DNA from: Callaeas wilsoni
Lineage: Eukaryota; Chordata; Aves; Passeriformes; Callaeidae
Length of the DNA: 64,000 bases
Direction of reading: 5' to 3'
Assembly: GCA_013398955.1 (NCBI GenBank)
Contig: VWPU01017524.1
Location: 62,001-126,000 of the forward strand
In this document: one piece after another, positions 14,676 to 28,713 of the stretch
How the letters are laid out: every line of letters starts with the position of its first letter
How positions within the stretch are numbered: the stretch's first letter is position 1
The notes under the pieces: model-generated
What the model was told of the DNA's origin: nothing
Database searches by the model: none
What the model saw: only the letters and a program-made list of their open reading frames with translations
Translations under genes and position numbers: made by a program

Positions 14676-17600
14676 ATCCAAAACCGCAACAACTTCCTGT
14701 TTCCATTTTTAACTGTGTATAAAGCTTTTGTCTTGCAAAATAAATGTAAAGTTAGGATTATACAAGTTATCAATGTGATAATGATCTCCTGGGCCTGATT
14801 CACTGCCCACTCTCCCCAACCCTCCCTTACTTTTACATATTCTCCAAGGTAATAAGCCTGCCACCACTAATGTTATAAAGTAGTAATTGTGCCTAATTGG
14901 TAGGGAGGTGACAGACCATTCTGGTAATGTTGTGAAACTGTAAGAAAGGAGGAGTGAGAACATTCACAGACCCAGCAGTAATTATCCACTAATTTGGCCT
15001 GTTTGTGTGGGGACAGCTCATTATAGCCCTTAAGAAACCTCAGAATAAAGAGAGAAAGTAGGTAGGAGGTAAGGTTAAATAATTAGTGTTCAGCAGATTT
15101 TTCTTTTTCTTCTTTCTTCTTCTCTTTAATTCAAAGAAGAGGATTAGGGAGGGAGAAATGTGATGAGTGTAACAATTGGGAATGGTGTAACATCGCCTTT
15201 TAAGTGAATTTTACATATTTGAAAGCAAACACAAATAGTTTACAAGGCACTGTGGGAAAATTGTATATTTCAGTAGTCCTTAAGTAGGACAATATTTAAC
15301 AATTCTAATTTTATGGCATTACTCTTATACACTTCAATTAATCTTACGCACTTCACGATTTTATAAAACCAAATTTTAGATTGAAATGGATTTTTTAACT
15401 CTTGTTTTCTAGTGATTTTATATTTGTATTGACTATCCAAAAGTGTACTTCAACCCAAAGTGTAATTTTCTACATTTCTATAAAGAATATAATCCAGACT
15501 TTTCTAATCTCTCTTATTTCTTCAATACAAACTAGAGAATGAAGTGTGCTTGAGAGACCTCTCTTTAAACCTTTAGGTTGCTTTTCCTCAATTCCTTCCT
15601 GTTTGAATTCCAGATATTATTTGACTTTGAACAGATTTAATTTAGTTTTATTTATAAAAATTACTGAAATTAGATCTGTAGAACTAGAGTTTTCTTCATT
15701 CAGCCACCATTATAAATACTTTTTTACTTTAAACATTCTTATTATGGGTTAATTCTATTAGTATTTAATTAGCACCATACATTTAAAGGGTAAGTATATT
15801 GCATTTAATTCTAAAGTTTCTGTTTAGTATCTGAAATTCATACTAAATATTCAGCTTCATATAATGTGTCTTTTTCCTCTGTCCCTTCTGCCTTGTCCAT
15901 CCAACCCAGGGTTTCAAAAATCCTCTAGCCTGGATATCCCAGTTTTGGTCTAGATGAAAGGGGTAGTTAATTTGTACAATCAGTCCAAACCTTGGCCTCT
16001 CCTCTTAAAACACTAGTTAGTACAGCAGTTAGTGCTCTGTCTTAGTTTCTGTTACTTTCTTTAAATACAGGCACCTGCTTTTCCAAACTGAGTTGCTACC
16101 TCATTCTGTATACATCACCAAACAGCCAACAGATGGTGATAATGTTCATTTTCTGTGCATAATGCAATGTCCTTCAGGAGAAGGGCTGAAGAGAAAGGAG
16201 GATCAGACAAGAACATAAAGTTGTTTCTTCTCCGTCCTTAACTATTGCCAAAATATTATTTTCACAAATGGGACTTTAGAGTTTAAATACTAAACATGTC
16301 GATGATTAATATAACCTCCTATTGCCAAACAAATTGGCTTCTTTGGGGACATTGAAGGGTCCTTTACAGTAGAATTTCACTTATGTGGTGTTCTTTTTAT
16401 CTTGTGTTCGTAAATTGTAAATGTCTTATCTACCCTCTTGATCTATTCATTTTCTAACGCATGTTGCATAGGAATCTCTCGCAGGTCATACACATATAAG
16501 AGAGAGTATATTTATTATAATGGAAAAACATATTTGATGTTATTATAGATTATGAGTGAGCACTGATGGGACATTCTCCTTATTTCTCGTAAGAGAAAAA
16601 AATCAGAAATTCAGGAATTAACACACTGACAGGAAGAAAATCTGAAACGTGAAATAGAAAAAATGGAAAATGCACTGCCATCTTTTATTTTAATACAGCT
16701 TTTGGCTTTTAATGGTTTACAACTGCCTTGAAAATTTTTCACTGTCTATATCTATTTGTCATAACAATTGAAATCCAGTTAATCATGAAAAGTTTGTTGT
16801 AGAAACACATTGAAAAATACTTACAAATAAAGACTTGTGAGGAGAAATTCACAGAGGAAAGCTCATAATACCTTTCCTAGTATCAGTCCACTATGTTGGC
16901 TGTCTGGGTTGGCATACAGGATGGATCTGTTTTCTATCAAATGGGACAGAAAGGATGTACTGCTGCTATTAACACTTCACAGATTTTCTTCATCAGTTTA
17001 AGGAAAAAAAGAAATAAGAATCCTTAGATTTCATAGAAGATAATACACTAAAAAAAAAGCTTTCTTAAGTAAAACCTAGGACAATTCAGAATTAATAAAA
17101 ATATGAACTTCACTTATTGTGTGAATAAAGGAAGGAAATTTTGTGTCTTTTGCAAATCTGACATCTTCATTGTATTTTCATTAATTTTCCAAGTTTACAT
17201 TCACTGATCACATTAGAGCCATTACTGAAGAAAAAGGTATGTGTAACTGGGCAGAAATCAGGGCTCTGAGTATTCCTTGAAGCATCATGAGTAAAACGCT
17301 GTCAGTAATTTACCTCTACTGCAAATTAATGCCAACATTTCTACCCATATTATTTGGACATCCTTTCCTAACCTTTATCACATTGTGAAACTCTTGTCAA
17401 AGCTGTCTTGTTGAGTTCTGTGCTCGAAAATCGGATTTTTTTTTTTTCCCAAAGTAGTTTGCAAATTTCTTTTACTTTATTTGTGGCTTTTACTAATGAC
17501 AGCTTAATGGAGAGGAATGCTCAGAAACAGAAGAGCCAGAAATCTGCAGCAGGAAACGATAGTGTTCCTTCTGGAAGTCTTTGCTCTGAATGTTCCTGAA

Positions 17601-20600
17601 AGTCCCAACTACACAACAGAAAGAAAAGTGTTAATAAGCATGAAGTCTACTTAATATTCCTCAATATTTTAGTCTTCTAGTGCTCCATCTTCCCTTGTAA
17701 AAGAAGGTTCTGTCATACCCTATGTCTAAACTTCAAAGACATATTGCACAAATAAATGTAGTCAATATCGTGGAGGTTTCAGTTACCAAAACCATGGGTG
17801 CATAGTAAATCTGCTAGCATTAAAAGCTTGAGAAGTCATAGATGGTTGAAAAACAGTGCATAAAGTGAGAAGATATCTGTTCATTTCTGGGAACCTACTA
17901 CTTTTACTCTTTGGCTTATATTTCCCAAAACTGATAAGGCCTTTTAAGAAAATTGTAGCTTTACACACATTTCATACTTTTCACATTTCTCCTCTTTATC
18001 ACTTTCATGTATATTAAGTTTTTAATATATGATTTTTTAAAGTTATTCTAGTCAAATGTATTTGACTATCCTGTATAACTTTGATGTCTTATGAACCCAT
18101 GCTCTGAAAAGGCCTTGAATTCTCCAAACCACATTGCATCAATGTAAACTATAATATTAACAGACTGCTTTATAAAGCTGCATGATTATGATCCATCACA
18201 GCAAATGTATTGCACTTGGCAGATCAGGACACTGGGCTGAAAGAAGACATAAGACACAGAGAAAAACCAGTCAGCTCACTGACATTTCTGCATTTTGAAT
18301 TTTCTCCAATAAATAGGTGAGAAAAATCTGGCTTACAATAAAAATATTTTTATTTTAAAAATTAATTGCCAAACGGTATTGATAGATGTACCCTTTTATC
18401 TCAAAAAACCTCAAACCTTTAAAAATACAATAAACCTTTCTAAAAGAAATTCAAACAAAACAGAAATTATATCTTTGATTATATTTCAGTAAAAAAAACC
18501 TGATGATTAGCACAAAGGTTTTTAAAAATCTAATATGGACATTTTACATTTATAAGTAATGCTACTTCATGTAAGTAACGATAGCAACAGATGAATTACA
18601 GAACCTGGAAAATTTCTGAAGAAAAGATGTACACCTGCAGTCTCCTAGGAAATTCATCCAATCAGTAGACACAGTTGTTGGGAAGATTCCTGCAAGGTAA
18701 GGGGAGAAAAGCATTCCTTTCAATCAGTTGAAGAATGTGTTCATGAAATGTGAGAAAAGCACCAGTTGTAAAGCATTCAGAAAGGATTGAGTTAGAAAGC
18801 TGGGAAGCGGAACACGCTGAGGGAGGCAATGAGCCCAAGTACAGAATTTAGTGATAGCAAGTATTTATTAGTTTTTATGTAGATTAGGAAATAGCAAGCA
18901 AATATGTAGCACTATTCAATACCAGATGAAACTGATAGATTTACTTTTAATTTAAAGAAATAGCCAATAAATGCTTCTGGTTTGGCAGCAAAACCTAAAT
19001 ACTGTATTCCTATCATATGGCAAGGAATTTAATTTTCCTTTCAAGAATAATGGAGCATGTGAAGGCAGATACCAAACAAGATACTTTAATAGAAAAACAA
19101 TTTAACTTGCATTCAGTTTTGTAAGTCTTAGAAAATCAGGTAAAAAGAAGAATATGGAAAAAACCCTAACATTGTACTAACATTTGAGGAAGGATAAATC
19201 TTTTGATTTAAACACCCCTAAACCTTTTGAGCTCATACTATTCCTAAGGAAAAAGGAATGGAATGCCTGGCATGAGACAAAGACAAGATTAATGAGGTAT
19301 TGAAAGAGGGTAGTATGTCAACCAGCATGGGTTTATGAAGAGTAGATCTTTTCAAACTAATATTCTTACAATGTTTCATATTTCTAGGGTTTTTTGTTAA
19401 ATATACTTAATAATCTTTGGGCCTGTTAAAGATTAATCCTCTGGACTACAGGAATAAAATATTATGAATCAAACACAGAACAGAATTATTGTTCACTGAT
19501 CACAACTTGTTTTACTACTGAATATAAAAATGTAATTGTGAATAAAACTTGTTTCAAATACATTTTCGTTGGAGCTCAGAAATTAGTAATTGGTCCAATG
19601 CTATTTAATATTGTAATGATGAAAATATGAAATCATTAATCATAGACTTTACTGGTGACACAAAGCCTGGGAAAGTGGTAAATAATGAAGACAACAGATC
19701 ACGGTTACAAAATAATTCTTTATGAATTGGTATACTAGAGAGAAATAAATAATACTTTTCAATGCAGCCAAACACAGGGGCTGAGCACTCCTGGTCATGA
19801 TTAAAGAAAGAGAGCTCATTCCTGAGAAGCGGTGATTCCAAACATACGAAAGAAGGGGCGGGCTGTTGACTGGACAAGAGCTTGTGACATCATACATGGA
19901 TTTCAAGAGCTGGTCTTCCTCATGACTCTTTGGAGGAAGACATGCTAAGTAGCAATAATGAAGAGATCTTTTTGTGATGTAGCTCATATAATCCTAAAAT
20001 ATTGCCACATAAATAATTTCCTTACTTTATCCTGTGAAAGGCTTGATAGCATCATCACTGATAGCTATAAATTATTACTCTCTCAAAAGAAATCCAAAGT
20101 TTACATCACTCTAAGCCTCTCTTCTTTCCCCTGAAAAAAAACCAAAAACTCATTCAGGGCCTATTTCATACAGAGAAAATAGTTAGAGATGTTTTTCTAG
20201 GCTGGACTTACCTTAAGCCTGAGACCTAAATGTCTAATGAACTACTTAATGGCAATACCTTCAGTCACTTACCCAACTAAAATGGAAATAAGTGTAAAAG
20301 AGAGAATAAATAAAACAAACAAATAAAAAATCCCTTACAAATTAAAATCCACTTGCCAAAAGCAGTAGAAAAATTTATTTTTGCATGTGTTTTTCTCTTT
20401 TTTCCATCAGTTAAAACTGTCTGAATCTTATTAATAAGTCCTATAGCCAAAAAAAATTGACATTCAGCCTAAAAATTTGGAAATGCTGTTTCTTACCAAA
20501 AATAGTAATTGTAAAATAAATATGAGAACAAATCTTGTAGCCAATAATGTAGAACAGTACTTTTTTTTTTTCTGTCTTCAGAATTTTCAGAATCAAATTA

Positions 20601-21001
20601 ATGGACAATCATCAGTGACTTAAAATCCTGTGTGGCCTTGTGCATGTGAAACTAACAATTCATATGTTGTTCACAGCTTGAAAGTACAAATTAAAACTGG
20701 ATTAGTCAAATAAACCAAGTGCTATTGTTTCAGATGCAATCTGGGCAAGTGTAATGATGACAGGAGTTGGCCCAAAACCTTTAAAAGAAGACTGCAACAA
20801 ATTATCAAGCAAAACTAAAAGAAAACATGACTTTTTCTTCACCATACCTGGAATTTGAGATGTTTTCTTAGCTTGATTACAAGTATTTTTGTGAAAAAGA
20901 GAAAAAATGGCTTATTTTAAAAGAGTAGGATTGGATGTATTTTAAAAATTGTGGCAAATCTGAATGATGTGCCACTATTTAAAATAAATAACCATCCAAT
21001 T
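14676..21001. other. Unannotated AT-rich sequence
   Basis: No gene, RNA gene or recognisable repeat family. Overlapping frames on the minus strand at 19605-19987 are in different phases and match nothing known. Confidence 0.6.
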
Positions 21002-21065
21002 AAAAAAACAACAAGAACAACCAAAAAAAAAAACCAAACAAGCAAACCAACAAAAAGAAACCCAA
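21002..21065. repeat. A-rich (CAAA)-like low-complexity tract
   Basis: A run of imperfect CAAA, AACC and AAC units about 64 bases long. It explains the lysine- and asparagine-rich frame that crosses it, which is not a gene. Confidence 0.8.
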
Positions 21066-24000
21066 CCCTAACAAAACTCTCAAATAAATATACTAAATAT
21101 TATTTGACTATTTTCTTCAAATTTTCTCTTAAATGACACGTGAAGCAACTAGCCACACATATCAGATTCTAGCTAGCAATACCACAGCTGGATCCTTTAG
21201 ATTGCATTTAATTACTTTCCTACCTACATTCCAGCAAAAAGGTTTGAAAATGTCATCCCTCACAGACAGATGCCTATTACATAAACATGTAGCAAGTGTA
21301 TTACTAATCAGTAATAATCTCTACCTCACCACACCACCATTTGACATGTAAAAAGTGTGTTTATGGGCAAGTACATCTTTAAAGGGTGTGGTTGAGTTAC
21401 TTGCTGCCTCATTTAATCATCTGTGGTCATAAGAACACAAATTTAATATTCACCACATGGATTATTAAAAGCTTCAGTCCAAGCACTGAGGTTGAGATAT
21501 GCATGCCTAAACATTCACATGAAAATTTCTCTGTACAACACAACACTTTTTTCTGCTTTCTCACTTTGAACTTCTAGTAGATAACAGCTGGGTGAGCATT
21601 TTGTGAGGTTTATGTACAAAAAATTCCCACAAATTTCTGACCACAAAGTAAAGTGCTGCAACCTTAAAAACTATAGTAACACTTTGCCAGAGAGCTCTGG
21701 AGAATTCTGTATGGGGAAATGGAAAATAATTACAATTAGATAAAATATTTTGTAGAAAAAACTCCTCCTTTGAGCTACTTGGCAAAGAAAATGTCAGGGC
21801 ACAAACTGGCAAATTTAAATCATTAAAGGAAAATAGAAACAGTTGGGCAAACCTGCGATATCCACAAAACTTTTTTCTATGATTCTATCTCTAAAATCAT
21901 CATGTTCAGAGGTGCCGAAAGAACAGCCCTCTGGACAGATCTCTGCTCCACTGGAATCAACAGTGGTAAAAGTACTGTTGATGTCCCAGGAGCTAATGTA
22001 GCATGGAACCTCTTTGTCATCTTAAGTTTTTTACATCGCTTCATACTGCTTTAATCCCAAATGTGCTCATTGTAGCACTCTCCAGCTGAGAAACGGATGT
22101 GTGGGCTCGCGAATCAGGTGGTGCTTCAGAGAAGAAAGAAACTTACCGTGGTTTTTATCAGATTCTGATCCCTTGGACTTGCCAGTTCAAGCACAATTTT
22201 CTGAAATCATAATTTTTATCTATTTTTAAATTAGCATTGATATGGTTTCCAATGAAATCTTTCACATGCTGTTGTTTCATTGATTTTTTCCATTCAATCG
22301 CAATAACCGAATACACAAGGAACATTGGTTTAAGTGGAAATTCAGTTCCACTGAATTATGCAGCAGATGACCAGAGTGCTGAGTTCTTTGCTTAAGAAAA
22401 CAAGAGGACTGAAAAACCTATGTAATAAAAATATATAAACTATTAGATGTCAGAGCTGCAACATTAAAACAACCAAACAACAAAACCAACAATCTTCAGA
22501 GTCCAGAAAAGACTCACCCAATTTGTAGTACGGAAAAAGTCATAGAAATGGATACACAACCACTGTGTTTACATTTGAAGCCAGAATTCTTATCTGTCAA
22601 GTAAATTAGAGTGTCGTTATCAAGAGATGAAATTAGACCTACCAACAGGAGGCAGACCGGATAACAAGTAAATGGACAGTTTGACTTGTTGATTATTTGC
22701 ACAAAATATTAATAAAATTAAGAACCAAATTTAAATCCATTCTAGTAATATTTCTAGTCAGTGCATGTAAAATATATGTGGTTTATAATAAATTTAATAT
22801 ATTATTTTGTATACGTGTTTACATACACCTCTAAAAAGAAGAATCATTCTATTCTTTTATGAATGTGGGAGTAGGTCCTGAGACCTATTTCTGGGGTTTG
22901 TACATCTTCTTATATTCAGATTTGCAAACTGTTTATATGGGGCTTCTTTCAGCCTTATCTTTGATCAACGGATCACTTCTTGTATAGCAAAATACAGTTT
23001 TTCCAGATAAAGTCTAATTTTTCTGGGTATTTTCTGGGTCCCAAGCCACTGTAACTACACTGGTATTATTGCTTGCAGACAAAATTAAAGGGTAGTGATA
23101 AGGAAAAAAGACAGATCCTTAGAATATCATGTGCAATCTTTTCACTTTTTTTTCCTGTAAGTCTTTGCCAGTTTTTGTTAAAAAATTTTTGTTTATAAGA
23201 GCTGCTCTTCTTATAGGTTAAAGCAGGAGTCCATCTATATAATGCTTTCATTTAGATATTTTAATTTTATATCCCATTACTGTCCACACCCTTATTCCAA
23301 ACATAGACAATGTCCATGTCTTGTAGGAATGTCTTCTGACTATGAAATCTGAAATTGTGCTATTTGAAGTATTTAAGATTTTTTGAAGAGCTCTTCTAAA
23401 ATTTGTTACAACAATTATTTTTCTTAGAATATTCTTGCTACTTCAATATGTATTGCAAGAACTAAATTACAATGGTGTTTTATATACCAGTATAACATTT
23501 TTTTTAATTAAAGTGAAATTACAACAGGCTGGCCAGAAGAAAAGCACTATTTAAGCAGAAATATGTAGAGAAAGACTAATTCATCCTTCACATTTATTAT
23601 TCATGTTGAATAGTAAATTATTCTATTATCAATTTGCATTCAATTTATATTCTAAAAGACCACTGATGGGAGTAAAAGAGCAGTTGCAGGAAGTGGGTCC
23701 TACCATTTCCTGTGGTCTTTTCTTTATCCACAGTGCTGATTTAATTTGGGGGGAAAAACAAGTCAGTTATTACATTAAATCTTAAATCCAAATAATCCAA
23801 TAATACAAACTTAGTCTAATTCCTGTGAAATCAATTAACAATGAGTTTGTCTTACTTTAATAAATGCAGGAGGACATGTTGCTGAAAAGGTAAATCTGTT
23901 GCAATCTGTTTGTACCACTGTACCTTTAGAAGAAAGCCAAAATAAGATGTTGCAATGGGTAAGCTACACAGCAGAACTGTAACAGACCTGTCTAGACCCA

Positions 24001-27000
24001 GACACTGAAGGCCCTTCTCTTTGAATGGGAAGACCACCTCTAAAATTTCAGATATATTTATCTCTAAGTCTGTCCCTAGGCTTGGATATGGCCTATGGCT
24101 GACTGATTTTAAGTTAATGCATCAAAATACCTTTCATGTCCTCAAGAACTTATCTGAGGCAGGCTACATGTTAAGGAGTACTTTAAGGTCACATTGAAAT
24201 ACACTCTGAAACTCTAGATTTCATAGAGGCACTGAAAGCTGTGTTGTAGAGACCACATTTCTCTATTGCTGTCACACTGCTTTACAAGATACTGCAATAA
24301 ATTCTGAGTCAGAGGCACATCTTCCAACACATAGCTCCAAGCAAGTGAATAATCTAAGTGGAAATAATTACAGTAAGTCCATCTCTAAGTGGCACAAATA
24401 TTTAAATGCCTTGATTAATTGAATGTTTTTCCTTCTTAAGATGGAAAAACGGTACCCTTCTAAAACGCTAATGATAATGTGAAATTTTTGCCTTTACTTT
24501 GGTGTAATTTAAACTGAGACTCAACACAAGAGTACACTGATTATAAAAGTTACCTTTTTGCAATCTTAATATAAGTATTTGGGATACAGGGGATGTAGGA
24601 TTTATGAAGGAGCAGCAAAAAAAGAAAAAGATAGACATATTTTTTCAATATTTTCAATATGTATTGATACTTGATAAAAGTCACCCAGCAAAGGGAATAA
24701 AATCACATTGTTCCAGCTCTAACTTTTTATAATTTTTTTTAACTTTTAAATTTTCGTAATAAAGACAAATATTTAGGGTTTTTTAAATCAGACATTAACG
24801 AGGTACGTGGCATTTCAGATCCATCTCAATTAATTCTAAATGTCTTACTGGGGCACTGAAATTAAACAGTAAGAGTCAAGTTGTCTCCGCAACCCAAGGG
24901 CTGAAACATTCAATACTTAGGTGAATTTAATCTGGAAGTTTTCACTTTTATATGTTGACTACATAAGGACTAAGATCAATAAAACTCCTGTTCTAGGCTT
25001 TTCACTTGTAGCCTGAGGCTAGGTGGGATGGGTCTGGACCGATCTATTGCATTCTCTTGCTGGAGTGACATGCACAAGGATAACAGGAATGCTATAAAAT
25101 ATTCACTTATAGGTATAAAGCAAACACAGTGTGAACTCTTGTGTTAAGAAAATGATGGCATGAATACCCAGGGTCTCTCAGCATTCCTTGTTGCCTTATC
25201 AATGCCTCTGACCTCAGCCAGCTTTGCCTTGCACTGCCCACCTTATCCTCAAGTCCCACAGAGCTACAGCTTAGTACCTTATTCTTCTGCCTGGAGGGCT
25301 CTGCACAGCGGAAGTGTTCACAAATTAGTAGAAACACCATAGATTTGCTACTCAAAAACTTTTAGACATGTATATTAGATTCAGCAGACTACTGTTGCTG
25401 AGAATCTTCTGCATCCTCCTTCATCCCCTCCAAGGATGCAAATCAGCGTTCGTCTGGTTTTATTCTGTAAGGATGTGCAGGTGTCTTTCTATCAGTAAGA
25501 GACATCTGTTTAAAATAAATACATAGATATATAACTATAATTATAATAACAGTGGTAATAATAATTATAATAATACAACTCTCAAAACCTTCCACCAGGA
25601 CATCAAAAGAAAATGTTTTTAAAACTGCTATTTAGGGAAGTGACTTGAGACCACAAAAGCTTCAGCAAGAACCATGAAATTTCTCAAAGTTCAGGTACTT
25701 TACTTGATTACATGACAGTAGTTTAGGAACTCTCTTTGTGGCAGGCATTGCTTCACAGACCTGACAGAATGGATAGAGAATGGCCCTTGTGCCTGATCCA
25801 TAACAGTCATTGCCTGTTACACACATTTCAAGATTCATTCGAGCTATGAAGATAATCGAGGCAACCGACAGTTACCCTGCAGCTGCATGGATTTATGATG
25901 GCACTGTCAAGAAAATGAGCCAAAATGATACAGTAGCTGGCTTTAGCTGCAAATAACGTGATAGGCTGTACAGTAGTAGTGTAGCAGCTGCTGTCATTGC
26001 AGGTAATAGGCTATAAAGAAGGCTGATAGCAATACCTGTCATTTCTTAATGGCTGACTTCACTGAAGAGCTTTTGTGGCCTTTAACATGGAGATAATAGA
26101 AGATACAACAAATTTTACAGCTTTCACGTTGCATTCATAATTTATCTTAAGAGTACTGCCCCAACAAGGACAACAGTTGTCAGACTGAGAAAGTACAGAA
26201 CTGGCTTTGAATAGTGAGAGATTGTCTATTATGAAGAACAGAATTCAAGTACAGAAAACGTTTCTGCAGTGTTAAGCTCAGATTTCTGTAGCAAATATTC
26301 TTCGGTTTGCTGCAGGTCTGTTCCAGGGTATATTGTGGACAGGGCTTCTTATGTAGAGATTTGATTTTTCAATCAAAGGAAAAATGTAGAAAAACAAACA
26401 CCGTGACCATTTTGCATTTCAGTACGAAATGTGGTCTTGTGCCAGATAAGCTATAAACCTACAAAAATGGCTTTGCATGTATCTAAATCTGTATTATAGC
26501 ATAATGGTGACATATTGTTATGACAAGAAACATTTTTTTACAATTGAAATGGGAAGCATCTCTTAACTACTTAGGTTATAAATTTGGTCAAATATGAGAC
26601 TGATTAGCAAAGTGAATAGGATATATTTAAATATCTGAGTAAACATTAGGCAAATAAATTATATCTTTAGCTTTGTACCACTGAGATATTCAACTTTATC
26701 TTCTATTATTTTTAAAAACTTTTCTACTTCAAATCCTTTACATCATGACCCATTTGGCCAGAAGCTGGCTTCTGTCATAGTTTTTTAATGCCTCCTAGAC
26801 CTTGGTATGTCTATCTCCATTGTTTTTCATGCAATTTTCCATTGAAATTTGTTTGACTTCTTAGTTAGCAGTGTAGTATTCCAAAATTATGAAATTTTCT
26901 CACAGAGATACCTTCAACACTTGGAGACTCTAGCTAAATGGGGATGGCAGTTAGGATCTCATTTCAAAAATTATTCAGACCAATTGTGGAAATACTTAAT

Positions 27001-28276
27001 TTTAGACTCCCTCTTTCTATCTGTCTTTAAAGGTTGTTTCTAACTAATTGGTAAGGAGCAAGCCCTTGTGTCAGTGCTAGCAGCTGTAAAATTTGCATCA
27101 AGATTCTAAGTTTCTTTAAACTGTTCATATTGGAAGGTCAGCCTAAAAGCATGACATCTGCTGACACATGTAGTCTTGGATGTGAATAAATATTAAAACT
27201 CCTTGGCCTTGTCGTAAAAGAAAAGGAACTATAGATGTCTTTGAATGTTTTTATTGCCAAAATTTAAATGATTTTTATCATTTTGGTTTTATTACACCCT
27301 GTGTGAAGGTAAATACATGTTTTTGCTTGGTGCCTTGAAGAAAGCATTGAAAGCATACTTATACCTAAATAACAATTAGGTATTTTTTTGGTAACTTCAG
27401 ACATCTTTCAATCATCCTTCTACTGAAGGGTTTTCAACAGGCTTATGAGTCTTTATGTCTGTAGGCAGAGTATGATTGTGTATGTATCTGGTATATGTCT
27501 GACAAAGATGACAGAGCTGTTACAATATATTAATACCTTTTTGTTCTGGAGGCTTGGCCTGTTGGTAAATATTTCTACAGTTCCAAAAAAAGTATATAAA
27601 TGCTTTCAAGTGCACAGGTACATACTAGAGATAACTTGAACTCAAACACACACCTACTGATATGTCCAGCACTTGGCTGATAAGAAAACATAACACTACC
27701 TTAAATCCACTTTCTTCCACTATCTTCTTCTTCTCTTGCACCAAACAAGGCTTGTCAGATCACAGTACTTCAGCTGAACAATTTAATCTCACAATATTTA
27801 ATACAGTAGTTAAGTATGAAATGCACATTTTTTAATGCATGTGAATTTTTAGGACCATTCTGTATATACATAAAAATATGGTATTTTGTCTATATATTTC
27901 AAAGTTCTAAAAATATCACAAAAAATCCTGAGTATTCTCTGTCTTCATAAGCCACTTACACTGCCAAGACTTTTTAAAAATTGTAGTTGAAATAGATTTT
28001 AGATTTACAAACAGAAATGTAAAAGATGACAGTTTGAAGGGAGAAGCCCAAATTTTTTTCTGTAAATATCAGTTTTGCAAAAACTGCTGTCCCATGCTCT
28101 CATGCTTACTTTTGTTAATGATTCAGGGCAAGTGAAAGTAGAAAAAAATGTTTGCAGACATGTAAGAGTTTTACTTTTTTTCAAAGAGATATAAAAACAT
28201 CCTCTTTCACAAATGTTGTATCTGTTTTTTGTCTTGTTCTGAATTGCTAAGGTCTCTATTTCTGAAAGTTTTTTTT
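21066..28276. other. Unannotated AT-rich sequence
   Basis: No gene found. A small group of three CpGs lies at 22094-22110, and a somewhat less AT-rich segment at 25.8-26.05 kb holds several CpGs and TAGC/GCTG words. Either could be a regulatory element, but nothing in them is diagnostic. Confidence 0.55.
25511..25577. repeat. AT-rich trinucleotide-like tract
   Basis: Imperfect TAA/AAT units (AATAATAATTATAATAAT-type) with short interruptions. Ordinary low-complexity sequence. Confidence 0.7.
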
Positions 28277-28298
28277 GGTTGGTTGGTTGGTTGGTTGG
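28277..28298. repeat. (GGTT)n microsatellite
   Basis: Five and a half perfect copies of GGTT, preceded by an eight-base T run and followed by G/T-rich sequence. Short tetranucleotide microsatellite. Confidence 0.9.
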
Positions 28299-28697
28299 GT
28301 TTTGCTCCTTTGGTTTTTGGGGTTTTTAGTATAGACAAAGGATAGTTCTGTTTCAAAATAAATCCTTAAGGACTTTTAATTTTTTCAGTTAAGCAAAGAG
28401 ATAATTCTGTTATAATGCAGATTTCGCATTTTGTCAGTGAAGAACTTCTCTGATCATTGAGAAAAGCAAGTTAGCTTGTGCCAAAAGGATTTGTCCTGAA
28501 CTGCTTTGTACAGTTTGCACCACTTAGTAATCAAAATACTATTGTTCCATTGTTTAACAGATAACTTCATCATCTGGGCTGTCATCTGCAGATCACCAAC
28601 CAGACGAGACTCTCTTGACCCATGCTTTGCTACTGTTTTTTTCTCCCTGCAGTAACCGAACATCTAGCTGACAACCAACAACACTTGAGCACAATTT

Positions 28698-28713
28698 AAA
28701 AAAAAAAAAAAAA
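28698..28713. repeat. Poly(A) run, 16 bases
   Basis: Sixteen consecutive A. No upstream sequence recognisable as a retrocopy was found. Confidence 0.8.

Noticed and set aside
21885..21900. CTATGATTCTAT resembling a CR1 3' octamer tail on the plus strand
   Set aside because: No CR1-like sequence lies upstream of it, so the short match is probably accidental.
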